Below, one piece after another: positions 1 through 11,681 of a stretch of 64,000 bases of DNA. Origin of the DNA: Pilatotrama ljubarskyi. Its lineage: Eukaryota > Basidiomycota > Agaricomycetes > Polyporales > Polyporaceae. Under the pieces are notes generated by a model, which was not told the DNA's origin, did not search any database, and was given only the letters and a program-made list of their open reading frames with translations. The DNA lies in assembly GCA_022385805.1 (NCBI GenBank), contig MU277685.1, positions 402,782 through 466,781 of the forward strand. The letters run 5' to 3'. Within the stretch, counting starts at the first letter, position 1. Each line of letters opens with the position of its first letter. The translations under genes were made by a program, and so were the position numbers.

Positions 1-443
1 ATAGTGCTTATTACTACATACTTACCATAGGCCAGTGCTACTCACGGGGATCCTTGGTAGTACGCTCGAGGTCGGGAGGATGTCGTCTCCGAGCGAAGAG
101 CCAGTACAACGATACTTATCCTTCTCCTTCACGATCTGGCCCTTCGACCGACTTCCAGGACGTCTAACGCATACGCCGAGTTGCCAACATTGCCGAAATG
201 ACGCTTGGTTTGAAGAGCTACTGCCACTGGCAGCCGTTGGGCAGCCGTGAGGCGTTCTGCCGTTCAGCCTTTCAGGATGCCCGATGACGTTTAGCGCCCT
301 TCCTCCGGCCCGACTCTCCGAGACGCCACTGAGCTTTTCGCGGTCTCTGTCCGAGACAGTCGGGTCTCCTGCAAGCACTCCGCTCTTCGCCGGGCTCTGT
401 GCCCTCCACAAAAGCTGGTCCTTGCCTCAGAAAGAGGCCAAAC
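1..443. other. Intergenic start of window
   Basis: No gene can be supported here. A minus-strand open frame covers positions 22-411 but has no ATG, and its left end at about 30-35 looks like a 5' splice donor (reverse complement GTGAGT). It could be an exon of a minus-strand gene lying mostly outside the window. The right part is the 5' region of the methyltransferase gene starting at 444. Confidence 0.4.
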
Positions 444-1869
444 ATGTTCAGATTCAACTTCGACGTGGATGAGGCAGAGGACTCCGTCGCACGCGCCTTC
501 AATGCCGTCCCCTCAGGTTCCAGTGGGGCATCTGCTCGCAGCCACCAACAAAATGCCGTACAGGAGGATCCATCGAGGGAGATACCTCTCGAGTCTCTCG
601 TGAGTTTGCGTACATGCCTCCGAGCCCCACTGATCTCAGAAGTCGTCTGCAGCTCTCCGCGCTCCCACATACATTCTCCTTCTCTCCGCTCGCCGTCCCG
701 CTCACGTCCAAGCGCGACGTTGTTCTGTCCCGGAGAGACCTCTTCGACGCGCGATTCCAAGTAATCGCATCTGACGAAGACACGCATCCGCGGAATGGAC
801 GATCCGACCTCGACTTCCTCGACGCGCCGTCGGATCTCGTGCCCGGTGTGTACGAAGGCGGTCTCAAAACCTGGGAGTGCAGTCTCGATCTCGTCGACTG
901 CCTGGACAGCATATACAACACAGAGGTGGCGGAAAAGCTGCAGGGGAAACGCATACTGGAGGTACGTCTTGTCCACATATCCGGCTTGGATAAGACACTT
1001 GACAGGACGGCACAGCTCGGATGCGGCACGGCAGTCCCGTCGCTCTATCTGCTGCAAGCCATCTTCTCAAAAGAGCCGTCAGCGAACAGCGACATCCACA
1101 TCCACCTGCAGGACTATAACGAACTCGTCCTCCGGCTCGTCACCCTCCCCAACGTCATACTCGCATGGTGTGAGTGATCGGCTGCATCCTTGCTCCGCTC
1201 GTTGCCTCTGCGCGGACGCGTATGTTCTCCACGTGCGACGACGCATCTGATTTCGCCGTCCGTCCAGACATGTCCCGCGCGTCAGCGACCTTCCGGTCAT
1301 ATGCTTCGACAACAAGACGAGACAAGCCGGACGATCCGGACGTCGAGCCCGAGCCCCTGCCACAAGTGGATACGACGGAACCAGGGGAGCTCCCCGTCAC
1401 ACCAGCTCTCACCGCCGCGTTCGTCGAATCACTGCGTCGATACGGCGTCCACCTCAAGTTCTTCTGCGGCTCCTGGTCCTCGTTCGACGTCGGCAAGGCC
1501 GGCGGGCCCTACCACATCATCCTCACCTCCGAAACCATCTACCGGCAAGACTGTCTCGGCCCGCTCGTCGACCTCATGCACCGCGCAACGGCCCTCCCAC
1601 CCTCGGCTCCGCAAGAGGGCCCCGCTAGCCTGGCGGACTCGACGGCGAGGCTGTCGATCACAGACGAGGCGAGCCTGCGGAACCTCGCCGACGCGCCGTA
1701 CCTGTGCATCGTGGCTGCGAAGGTCGTCTACTTTGGCGTGGGCGGGGGCGTGAGCGAGTTCGTGCGGGCGGTCGAGGGTCATCGTCCGAGGGGGACGGTA
1801 CGGACTATCTGGGAGAGGATCCATGGGGTGAAGAGGAGCGTCATGCAGGTGTTGTGGCATCCAGCTTGA
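444..1869 (+). CDS. HPM1: METTL18/Hpm1-like protein-histidine N-methyltransferase
   Basis: Predicted SAM-dependent methyltransferase of the METTL18/Hpm1 family. In yeast and human these methylate a histidine of ribosomal protein uL3. Four exons join in frame: 444-599, 653-961, 1016-1169 and 1268-1869, giving 406 residues. The SAM-binding motif I reads RILELGCGTAVPSLYLL across the second intron. It is followed by a QDYNELVLRLVTLPNV segment, typical of the family, and later by FFCGSW, another family landmark. The start is the first ATG in frame with exon 1 (MFRFNFDVDEAED). The linker between the two halves is rich in Pro, Asp and Thr. The gene is convergent with the FAD oxidase to its right. 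The family call is firm; the substrate is inferred from orthologs. Confidence 0.85.
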
Positions 1870-2189
1870 TCTCCGCATTACGAGAGCGTGCAGATGTTAT
1901 GCCAACCTGCACGGGTGTCGTGTTGTTGGCGGTTGAGTCTTCGATCGCCGGCCCGCCCCTGTTGCAGGGATCTGCAATATCATGTAGTACGGACAGCTCG
2001 AGCTTGCGGTGGTATGTGAATGCATATGATGTATCCGTATGCGTTCTTCGATTAGAAAACATCAAAAGAGCCCCTGTGTTCACTCCTAGCCCGGAGGACA
2101 AATAGTCCTTCATCGGCCACTCCCATATATCCTTCAAGTCCGTGATTCCAGAGGTCTTATCCCGTTTCCATCGCCTTGCTTGCTTCACC
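1870..2189. other. Intergenic, convergent 3' ends
   Basis: Short stretch between the convergent methyltransferase and FAD oxidase genes. It should hold both 3' UTRs. No gene-like or repeat signal was seen. Confidence 0.5.
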
Positions 2190-4840
2190 TTAGGTATCGA
2201 TCGGAATGTAGCACTGATACAAGGGGTCCGATGGGCCCTTCCATCCCACTACACCTCGCGTCAGCACACGAGCCTCAACGAGCGACAAGCAAGGCACTCA
2301 CCGCATTGCCAGCAGTCCAACAAGCCATCAGGATCGCTGCGCCATCACTCGCGTCAGAGACTCAGGCAGAGGAGGCGATACGAGGCGAGACGCTCACTAT
2401 TTCTGCTTCACCTGAAGGAGCTTCTCGTAGTTCTCGCCCCAATACGACTGCTCGTGGTCCGGCTCGTACACGTCTCCCTCGTTCTGCATGCGACGTCAGC
2501 AAACGACGATATAGGTAGACACTTGGTGAGAAGGATGGACGCACAAAGTAGGCTCCGCTCCCGGGCGTGAGGTCGCGGAACTTCTGGATGTGCTCCTCGA
2601 GCGACTCGTACAGCGCCGTCGTCTCCGCCCGCGTGCTGTTGTACTGGAACTGCACCTTGATCGAGAGCTACGTTGGGACGTCAGCGACTCGACTTCCTAG
2701 GAAATGGCTCCGAGAACTCACATGCCAAATCGCATCCCTCCACGCTGGGGTGACGCTCGTCGCCCCAGGCTGCTCTTGGAAGAGGTACGGGGTGCCCGCC
2801 ACGATGTACGGGCTTGCGAAGGGGAGAGTGGAGGTGATCAGCTGCGATAGCTGTTCGCGACCTGGCTCCGTGGAGAACAGGCTGGCAGGCAGGAGACGCG
2901 TTCCGAGCGCGAGTTCGGGGCCCACCGCCTACGAGCACGAGTACAATACGCCAACAGCGTTAGCCGCGTGAGCGTACTCGAGAGGAGAACGGAATGACTG
3001 ACCGCTTGCGCCGACGTGACGTATTTCTCGAAGAACGCGAGCCACGATGGCAGCTCCTCGATGACGACCGAGCCGCCCCTTGCGCGCACGAAGTCCGCCG
3101 CGGGCTGCATCGACGTCTGCGCGTCCGCGTTGTTGAGCAGTGGGTTCACGTGGATGAGGGTTGGGCCCTGTTACACAAACGGCGTCAGGAGAGAGGAATT
3201 ACAGGAAGAGGGCGGTGGCGGAGGAACGCACCGCAATGTGTCCGCCCCAGCCTTGGTTCGCCCACGCGTACGAGTTGTTCACGAGCAGAGTGTACCACTG
3301 CGCGAGGTCGTCCGACGCGCTAGGCGTGAACTTGAGCACCGCACTGCCAAGCCAATCGCCGTCTCAGCTCCCCCGCCACAACCTCGGAAACCAGCTCGGG
3401 TACTCACGCTTGGATGGTGAGCCGCGGCTCCGTGCGGTGTGAGGACTCGATCACCACGCCGAACGCGCTGCCGCCTCCGCCGCGGAGCGCGAAGAACAGG
3501 TCAGAGTTCTGGCATTCGTTCGCGGTGCGGTATACGCCGTCGGGCGTGACTACCCTGACTTGGACCTGGATGGGAGGAACTTTTGTAAGGAAGTGCCCGG
3601 GCAGAACTACGAACATGAGTGGACTTACGACACGATCGACGGCCAGTCCATACACGGGGCTCAGAATACTGTGCCCGCCGCCCTGTTTCCCCGAGTAAGT
3701 CAAGAGTGACTCAACGGACGAGATCATTCGCAGCGCACCAAGAAATATCCACCCGAGAAGCCGATCGTCTGGTGGTAGCCACCGATCACCGTGCGGTTCA
3801 CCTTGTCCGCAAACTCGTAGACATCTTGTGTGAAGACCCCCGCCTTCATAACATTTCCATCAGGACGCTCTGAATGAAGGGCCCCTCTGAGAGAAACGCA
3901 CCCCGACTGTGATAGCATCGTACGTGGTCGAGCACCCGTCCGGCTTGAACTTCGCATTGTGGGAGATCTGTCCGGACGGGTAAGTCGCGTTCGTGCCAAA
4001 AGGTGACGTCAAGTCGTGAGAGCCGTTAGGCCGAAACCGTCGAGACCGCTTCGCGCCGTGCCGTAGCACATGGCAGCAAGCTCTCCGATTCACTCACCGA
4101 CCTCAAACCTGTCGTCTGGTCAGGTAAGTACTGCATGCTCAACGAGATACGTGAGACGACCCTCACCCATAATGAGAGGGTATCCTTTCCGCTGGACCTG
4201 CCCTTGTAGTCGTGACCCTTGTTCTTGACGGATAGACGGATGCCCGTCTTCTTCGAAAACTTGAGCGCCGCCTGCACATCAGAGACAGATGCAATTTGGA
4301 TCTGTTCGGCCTCGTAATGAGTGAATGATGTACGAGAGAGTGTGTGTGTGGAGACCGACGTAGTGCGGGGGAATGTTGCCTAATTGACAGTTCACACCCT
4401 GGTAAGCGAGGGGATTGGTTGGGTCGTTGGAGTCGAGCAAGCAGCCTTCAGGTTTCGCGGATGCTTGACATGTCTCCGTCTGGGGCTACTCTGCTGCGTC
4501 AGCTACTGTTGTCCGGAGACTGCCTGCGAATACTACGTACCAGCATGTATGCGCCAAAGTGCGTTACACGGTAGGTAGGATCAGTGTAGTTCGCCTGGAT
4601 GGCGTTACAGGCGGCTTGATCGACAGGGACGCGTTTGCCTTCATAGATGGAGAAGCAGGGACGCTCGAAAGGCACCGCAGTCCTCAGCCTCCCTCCGACT
4701 GTCGCGTTCAACTGACTAAAAGCCGAGAGGAGCTGCGTTGACAGATCGCCGCTGTCGTCCCTCGGAGATAGCGAGACTCCCAGAGTGTGATCGACGGCAA
4801 CGGCGAGGGCGAGTACTATGGCACCGTGCACGCTGAGCAT
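2190..4840 (-). CDS. Secreted FAD-linked oxidoreductase, berberine-bridge (BBE) type
   Basis: VAO/PCMH-type FAD oxidase with a C-terminal BBE domain. The start at 4840 gives a hydrophobic signal peptide ([16 protein letters not shown]...). Recognisable blocks follow: [15 protein letters not shown], then [14 protein letters not shown] with the histidine that normally binds FAD covalently, then [19 protein letters not shown], then the substrate-domain block [15 protein letters not shown]. The BBE end reads [19 protein letters not shown]. Two small last exons (2302-2336 and 2190-2248) complete the BBE tail as [25 protein letters not shown]. The second FAD-linking position, normally Cys in GGxCxTVG, is His here (GGYHQTIG), so a single covalent flavin link is expected. 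Substrate unknown; such enzymes often oxidise carbohydrates or secondary metabolites. A TATA-like box lies at 4891-4897. Confidence 0.85.
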
Positions 4841-5577
4841 GATTGAGAGAGTGCCGCAAAGTCCGGGCGACCGCGCGGGTCGAAGGAGGCTTATAAGCCG
4901 CAGCTGAACCCGGACGTGGGCGCCGGAAGGAACAAGCGTTCGCGCCGTACTCATCAATTCATGTCGACTGTGCTCGAGGAGGATTAGCATGGAAGTTCTG
5001 CGTGGAATCAGCGAAAGATGGCGGACCTCGGTTACGTTGGGTTAGCAGTCGTCAGGTACCGCTCGATTTGAGCTGCGTTAGTCCGGCATAAAGGGGATGC
5101 ATATCCCCTGCTTTAGCGCCTTTTTGTCCTCGTAGTAAACCGCACAAAATGAATAGCATCCACCATTGCAAAGGGCGTCGGAGGGAGAAGTCGAAGGCGA
5201 CCTGCGCGCTCAATCCACACGTCGTAGCGCCCAGGAGGTTGACGATGGGAACGATCACATGACCGCGTTCCCACTTCCTGTCGCACATGGCGCGTCGCAA
5301 GGGATTCGTTCTCCGCGACCTCTCGGCCAATCACCGTCCTAGAAAGCAATCTCCGAGACTACTGCAGGCCTCGGCATACCATGCCGAGGATGGGCAGCCC
5401 GAGACCGGCAACAGCGAAGCGTCTGTACGCGGAAGACTGAACATCTGCTCCTGGCTCTAGGCACGACGATCCTCATCAGAACTCATCAACTCGTCCATAC
5501 CGTCCCTAGCGGCTAACTTCGCTTGACTGGACAGTCTATTTGCCGCACCCGGCCGGGTTCCTAGAACTCTTAGTGCA
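4841..5577. other. Divergent promoter region, FAD oxidase / P450
   Basis: A 737-bp spacer between two oxidoreductase genes transcribed away from each other. Apart from the TATA-like box at 4891 no distinct element was recognised, and the open frames inside lack ATG or family features. The head-to-head layout makes shared regulation possible. Confidence 0.5.
4891..4897 (-). promoter_or_regulatory. TATA-like box of the FAD oxidase gene
   Basis: TTATAAG (palindromic core TTATAA) lies about 50 nt upstream of the start codon at 4840 on the minus strand. Position and sequence fit a core promoter element; no transcript data are available. Confidence 0.45.
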
Positions 5578-7837
5578 ATGATGCAATCGGACACCGCCCT
5601 CGTCTTGCTTGACGTTGTGCTCGCACTCGTATTCTTATGGCTTGCCTGGAGCGTGCTGCGCCCTTCGAGAGCCTCCCCGCCTGGTCCCAAAGGGCTTCCT
5701 TTTGTCGGAGTCGCATATGAGATTCCGGGGGACAAGCAGTGGCTGAAGTTCCATGAATGGACCCTTCGCTACGGTAGGTGTCTCTGGAGGCCGATTGCGG
5801 TCAGGATCCCCGAAATGCTTCGCTATGAACGTCTCACCAGGACAGCGAGCACTTTTATGCGTGTGCTAAGCCCACATGATGGTGCCCTTAGTATGAACAG
5901 TATCTTCACTGACATTGGAGGCGACGTCGTTAGCACCACCGTCATGGGACAGCCGACCCTCATTTTAGGCTCCGTACGTGCGGCAAATGACCTTCTGGAC
6001 AACAGAGGTGAGCTGGACGTAGTAGCCAGACTGTGAAGAAAGGGGTCATGATTACCTCCTACAAGGCGCGATCTACTCCGATAGGCCCGACGCGATCATG
6101 GCAGGTGAACTGTCAGTACCTCCATCCCCATCGACTCCTCTGCAAACTCAGAGCTGGCAACCTTTGAACAGGGTGGGATGGAACCGCGGTCTGGGATACG
6201 CGCACGGTCCCGACAATCCACGCTTTCGAGAGTTCCGCCGGCTCTTCCAACAGTTCATCGGCCCACGGGCATGCCAACACCGGCACATCCTGTCGATGCA
6301 AGAGGAAGAGACACACAGGCTGATGTTTCGCTTCTTGCGCGACCCGGAGAACTTCTACAGACATCCCAGAGAGTTCGTACGCCCCACATTCTCCGGTCGG
6401 TCCATGCAGGGATCTGACGTTATTGTTCAGATCAACCGGAGCCTTGATCCTCCGCCTCGCCTACGGATACGAAGTTGTCGAAGACCAAGGCCAAGACCCG
6501 CTCGTCCAGGTAGTCGAGGTCGCCATGCAAGGGTTCGCCAAAGCCTCCGAGCCCGGCGCCTTCCTCGTGGACAACTTCCCCGTCCTGCGGTACGTGCCGG
6601 AATGGCTGATGCCTGGCGGAGGGTTCAAGGCCGTCTCACGGCGGATGCGGAGGGAGCTCGATGAGATGTACGATCTGCCGTTTGGGTTCGTCAAGGAGCA
6701 GCTGGTCAGGCGGTTTGGGTTCCATGCGGGGCGAGGCGTGGGCTGATGACTTAGCCGGTGCAGGAAGCAGGGAAGGCTCGTCCGTCTTTCACGTCGAGCT
6801 ATCTCGAGGAGAAGCGTGGGCCTACGGCTGCGGACGAAGAGCTCATCAAAGCCGCCGCGGCGTCTCTCTACTCAGGTAGGCCCTACATTTGTCTCCGGTC
6901 CGCCCTGGTAATCCAATGGACCTGAACGGACACAGGCGGCGCCGACACGGTGCGTTTCATCTTGCAGTACCGATGCTGAGTACCCTTCTCACCTCCACTT
7001 ACGACAACCCCAGACACCCTCGTCCATGACGGCATTCATCCTCGCCGTGACGCTCCAGCCCTCCATCCAAGCCCGCGCCCAACGCGAGCTGGACGCCGTC
7101 CTCGGCTCCTCATGGACTCGCCTCCCGACGTTCGCTGACCGCGAACGCCTGCCATACGTCAATGCGATCGTGCTCGAGGTCCTGCGGTGGAACCCGGCTG
7201 TTCCTCTCGGACTTGCGCACAGAGTGACGCAGGACGACGTGTACCGCGGGTGGGTGATCCCAAAGGGGACGGTCGTGTGGGCGAACATCTGGTGAGTCTT
7301 CCTGAGGCGGATGAAGCACGGGAATGAGGGCCAATAGACGAGGTGGGATGCAGGTCAATGCTCCAGGATCCGGCTGTATTCCCAGAACCCTCGGAGTTCC
7401 GCCCCGAACGGTACCTCAACGCGGATGGGAGCCTGCGCGAGCTCGAGCGGCACGAGGATCCGTCTATCATCGGCTTCGGCTTCGGGAGACGGTGAGTTAG
7501 GCGACTTTTCCCTTTCTGTACGTGCTTGTTGAAGATCTATATGCGTGCAGGATATGCCCGGGCATGTTCTTTGCTATGAACTCGATCTTCATTGGCATCG
7601 CGACGATGCTGTACGTCTTCGACATCAGCAAGAGCAGGCACGAGAACGACGAGGAGATCGTTCCGAAAGTGGACTTCAGGGGGTTCATTAGGTGAGGTTT
7701 CGCCCAAAGGTTTGTAGCTGAACGAAGAGGCGTATTCACGTTGTTGGCACAGTCACCCTGTTCCGTTCAAGTGCGACATTCGGCCGAGGTCGGAGGAGGC
7801 TGCTGCGTTGGTTAGACGGGCCACGGGCCAAGACTGA
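5578..7837 (+). CDS. Cytochrome P450 monooxygenase
   Basis: Microsomal P450 of the type common in Agaricomycete genomes. An N-terminal membrane anchor (LVLLDVVLALVFLWLAW) is followed by the proline hinge SPPGPKGLPFVG. The B-C region reads IYSDRPDAIMAGE, then VGWNRGLGYAHGPDNPRFRE after an intron. The I-helix oxygen-binding motif GADTT is partly encoded by a 14-nt exon (6936-6949). EVLRW supplies ExxR, PERYL the PERF motif, and FGFGRR-ICPG the heme-cysteine loop, split by an intron. The final exon ends RRATGQD. All the landmarks join in frame through about ten short introns, so the gene looks functional. The intron near 6371 uses an unusual GTTCGT donor. ATG codons at 5578 and 5581 are both possible starts. 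The substrate cannot be told from sequence. Confidence 0.88.
6936..6949 (+). other. 14-nt microexon in P450 gene
   Basis: Exon GCGGCGCCGACACG is flanked by acacag at the 5' side and gtgcgt at the 3' side. Joining it restores the conserved P450 I-helix stretch SGGADTTPSSM; skipping it would delete the catalytic threonine region. Confidence 0.75.
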
Positions 7838-8211
7838 CGAGCGGGGGCGTGTTTCTGAGTGGCTGCCGGTGTGCGTGTACTATACAGAGCACGAACAGCC
7901 TCATATCAGAGGCAGTGTGATTGGGTGGCCATGTTCGGTGGGAGAGAAGGCTGCACGACGCGTCCGGCGGGCGTCTGAGCAACACGGTGGCGCTGGTACG
8001 CGATCGAGATCCGGATCGTAGCAGTCGCGAGTACCATAAGCGCCCGCATTCGCTAGCTCTCTTCTCAGCATCACGCAGGGTCGTCGTGCAGCATCCGTAC
8101 AAAAGATCAATCTCGCCCGGGCGTACTCCTACTCCTGAGTCTAAGTACTACATAGACAGCGCTTGCGCTCTAACCACGAAGGGCCGGTGAAGCTCCTTGG
8201 GAAATATTCTC
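7838..8211. other. Intergenic, P450 to RUS1
   Basis: No gene seen. It should contain the P450 3' UTR and the promoter of the RUS1-family gene. Confidence 0.5.
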
Positions 8212-10119
8212 ATGCCAGGCTTCGCCATCCGCGAGAAGGATGGCTCAGGCCGCGTAATCGCGGTGTACGCCAGTGATGGCGCACACCAGAGCACTTCCCA
8301 GAGACGTGCTGGAGGTGTAGGTGTACTCATACAAACAGAAGGACGCAATGTCACTGATTACGATGTTCTGCAACAGAGCCGTAGCAGCTGGCGTAGAGTA
8401 CTCAGCGAGATCTTCCTTCCGGAGGGCTATCCTTCCACGGTCTCATCAGGTAGGCGATGTACAAAAAATGCGCTCGTCCTGTAGTCGACTGATGCTGCTC
8501 TACTAGACTATTTGCAGTACGTCAGCCTTCGTGTGTAGCGTTCACGTTGACGAAACTGCATACTAGGTATCAGATCTGGAACGCGCTGCAGGCCTTCTGC
8601 AGCTCACTCGCAGGGCTCTTTGCATCAAGAGCTGTCTTGCAAGGTAACCGGTGTTTTCTACTCTTCAGCTCTTCAGAAAACCGGTGCTGACCTGCCTGTT
8701 GAGGACACGGTGTCGGCAACGCCTCTGCCTCTGCCACCAATGCGATCTTCTTGACTGTACTGCAAGACGTCTTCAGTAGACTGACTAGTAAGCGGTCTCG
8801 CGTGTCTTGCGGACAGTCTACACTCACTGGGATTGCACTCACTATTCTCTTCATAGCCATCGCCGCTGGCTACTACCTCGGAACTTCTCTCTACCCGGAA
8901 GCCAAGACATACCGCCTCCTCGCCGACGTCCTCAACGACGCAGCCATCATCTGCGACACGCTCTCGCCGCACCTCGCCCATTTCTCGTTCTCCCTTGCCT
9001 ACCCTTTCATTGTGCCCGCAGCCGACTCCTCGTTGCGCGTTGTCGCACTCTGTATGAGTGGTGCATTCCGTTCTCTATGTGGCGCAGTCGCAGGCGGCTC
9101 TAAAGCGGCTTTGACTGTGCACTTCGCGACGGCAGGAGAGCGCCCAGGAGATGTTGGAGACCTGAGCGCCAAGGACGGGAGTAAGGAGACCGTGCTGGCT
9201 CTTCTAGGCATGCTGGTAGGCCGCACTTCCCCATGGTCAGTACATCTGACTCGCTTGCTGATAGAGTTTGCGCGGTACAGTGCGGGTCAGTCGTCCTGCA
9301 CTATGTGCACAACGCACAGGCGACGTATGTCGCCTTGTTCAGCCTCGTTTTCTGTCATCTGGCTGCCAATGTCGCGGCCGTCAAGGTCATCGCCATGCGG
9401 ACGTTCAACAGGCAGAGAGCCAGTATTGCCTGGTCGGCGTTCCGCTCGTCGTTTGATGGTAAGAGCCAGAGGATCGCTCAAGAAATACTGACCGACGACG
9501 CTTCTTTGCAGATGAAGGTCATCCTGTGACAAAACCCTCAGTCCCGGGCTACCAGAATGTGGCCCGGCGCGAGCGCATCTTCACCGACGCAGCTCGCATA
9601 CGGTGCCCTCATCAAGGACGAGGGGTGCTTGCCCACTGCGCTATCGGTGTTCCTTTTTCCACCATCAGCAGTTCTGGAGAGCGCAAAACGACCCGTTGGG
9701 ACATATGGTCGCCTCGCCGGACAAGTCCGCACTGGTTAGAGAAGGACCAGATTGCGGCTCTGCTGCAAGGGTTCGCCGAGGAGAAGTACATTCTCTGGTA
9801 TGCCTCGGACGCTTCATCCGCCTTGTCTATGGCAATCGTGCTCAAGGAGGAGCACGGCGCGCACGACCACCTCAAGGCATGGGCGCACGCCCACGAGGTC
9901 GCGCGCATATGCGAAGGACGGACGCCGATCGACTTCAAGGGGAGGCTCGAGGCCGTTCGTGAGGGGCTGAAACACGTGTCGCGTATCTTCCCTTGGTTCG
10001 TTGATGCTGCGGAGGTAGCGGGGTGGAAGACGGAGGAGGGCGCGCTGGTTGGCGGGTCTCCCGTTACCGTTGCGGTGCATATAGGGGATGGAGTCTTGGA
10101 GGACAGGAAGAACGTCTGA
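8212..10119 (+). CDS. RUS1 family (DUF647) protein
   Basis: Member of the root-UVB-sensitive/DUF647 family, membrane-associated proteins linked to vitamin B6 and UV-B responses in plants; the fungal role is not established. Family landmarks are visible once the introns are removed: IFLPEGYPSTVS, DYLQYQIWNALQAFCSS, GVGNASASATNAIFLTVLQD, YPEAKTYRLLADVLNDAA, then KAALTVHFA with SAKDGSKETVLALLGML, LHYVHNAQATY, and a C-terminal KYILWYASDASS ... DHLKAWAHAHEVARI. The frame stays open across all joins, including a 10-nt exon at 8507-8516. The start is the first ATG of the exon (MPGFAIREKDG). The gene appears complete. Confidence 0.85.
8507..8516 (+). other. 10-nt microexon in RUS1 gene
   Basis: Exon ACTATTTGCA lies between ctactag and gtacgtc. 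It supplies the DYLQ part of the conserved DYLxYQxW motif of RUS1 proteins; both flanking exons join in frame only if it is included. Confidence 0.75.
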
Positions 10120-10239
10120 TGCATCATTTTTACATATCTGACCATGTCGGACAGCGTATCTAGAGGACCTATCACCGCACAGAGTCAAATTTACGCGAGA
10201 ATTGGCGGGAGGAGAGCAGAGGATGGAGGAGAACTCGGT

Positions 10240-11681
10240 CTACTCGGCGAGAGGAGGAGTGTCCGCAAGGCTCAACGCCTGCCACTGAGGAGGGTACCTC
10301 GGCCCGATAGTCTCGTGCGCCGCTACAGCCAACTTGCGGATCTCGCTCACGTCCTCCGGCAACAGCTTCACGTTCAGGGACGCCATGTTCTCCTGCAAGT
10401 TCTGTTGTGGTACTGGTCAGCGGGAAGTGATCATATGGTCATCATGACCTGACTCACCGCGATCTTCGTTGTCCCCGGGATCGGGATAATATCATCACCC
10501 TGGGCGAGCAGCCAGGCTAGGGTTACCTGTCCAGCCGTGGCATCGTACTTTTTGGCAATTTGCTGGATGCCGTCGACGATCTTCAGGACGTTGGGGAAGT
10601 TCCCCCGCGAGAAGCGGGGCAAAATGAGCCTCGAGTCGTCCTTTGCGAGGTCGTCAGGAGACCTCTGTCCGCAATAACGGTTCTCGTCAGCACAAGCGCT
10701 TGGTGCAAGGAAATGCACGACGAGCTTACGATCCTCCCGGTGAGCAGTCCGCGGCCCAAGGGCGAGTACGCCACTACGGCAACCCCGAGCTCCCTAGCCG
10801 CCTTCAGCAGACCAATCTTCTCGTCCTCGATGTCGAGCGTGAACGGCGAGTATTCCACTTGTATGGCGGCGATGGGATGCACGGCGTGCGCACGGCGGAG
10901 CGTGGACGCCGATACTTCCGACAAGCCCAGATACTTCACTTTCCCCGCTCTGTTGGACGTGACGGTCAGTTAAGGAGGCACTGCAAGGTGAATCGGGAGA
11001 GGTGTCAGCGTACTTGACTTGCTCTGCCATAGCGCGGACTGTCAGCTGCATTACGGACGTCGGTCAGTCATTGAGCACTCCAGATATCAGTCGGAAAGAG
11101 GCTCACCTCGATCGGGACGGTCGGGTCAGGCCTGGAGGCGGTGTCAGAACATAGCACGTCTGAGCGAAACGTCATGTACGGACCGGTGGAGGTACCAAAG
11201 ATCGACGTAGTCCACCCCAAGGCGCTCGAGCGACTTGTCGATCGCCTTCGGGACGTACTCGGGGTCGCCGCAGACCATGCGGCCGGGTATGCCCGCGGCC
11301 AGGCCGAACTTTGTAGCGAGAAAGATGTCGTTCCTCTTCCCCGTCTTCTTGAGCCTGGAGACAGAGGTCAGCGGAGTTGTTGACTCGAGTGACGATAAAT
11401 GTGCCGGACCAGTTCCCGATAGACACTTCGCTATCCTGGTACACGTCGGCGGTGTCCCAGTTGGTGCATCCGCTCTCGTACACGGCATCGAGAACCTTAG
11501 GGGGCAAAGATCGTCAACTCAGTGAGATCAACGTGCCCTCTGCTTGATGGTGGGATGCATAGCGTACCTTCATACGGTCTTCTTCAGGAATAACGGGAGC
11601 ATAGAACGCCGCGATCCCCATGGCGCCATACCCGATCGCGGTAACATTCGCGTCGCCGATCTTGCGCGTGGGAACTGTCAT
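10240..11681 (-). CDS. Aldo/keto reductase
   Basis: NADPH-dependent aldo/keto reductase, probably acting on aldehydes or ketones in the cytosol. It starts [19 protein letters not shown] at 11681. The catalytic tetrad is visible: Asp and Tyr in [12 protein letters not shown], Lys in FLATKFG, His in DLWYLHR. Later blocks are [35 protein letters not shown] and [15 protein letters not shown]. The cofactor end reads [10 protein letters not shown]. The last exon reads [20 protein letters not shown] and ends TPPLAE. Several short introns interrupt the gene and all joins keep frame. Length and motifs match the family of about 330-340 residues. It is convergent with the RUS1 gene. Confidence 0.87.

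Noticed and set aside
272..1057. 261-codon minus-strand frame
   Set aside because: Antisense shadow of the methyltransferase exons; no ATG-led family signal.
9557..9739. Alternative frame in RUS1 (TQLAYGALIKDEGC) suggesting a frameshift
   Set aside because: The main frame continues with family-like VLAHCAIGVPFSTISSSGER to KYILWY without a break, so no frameshift is needed.
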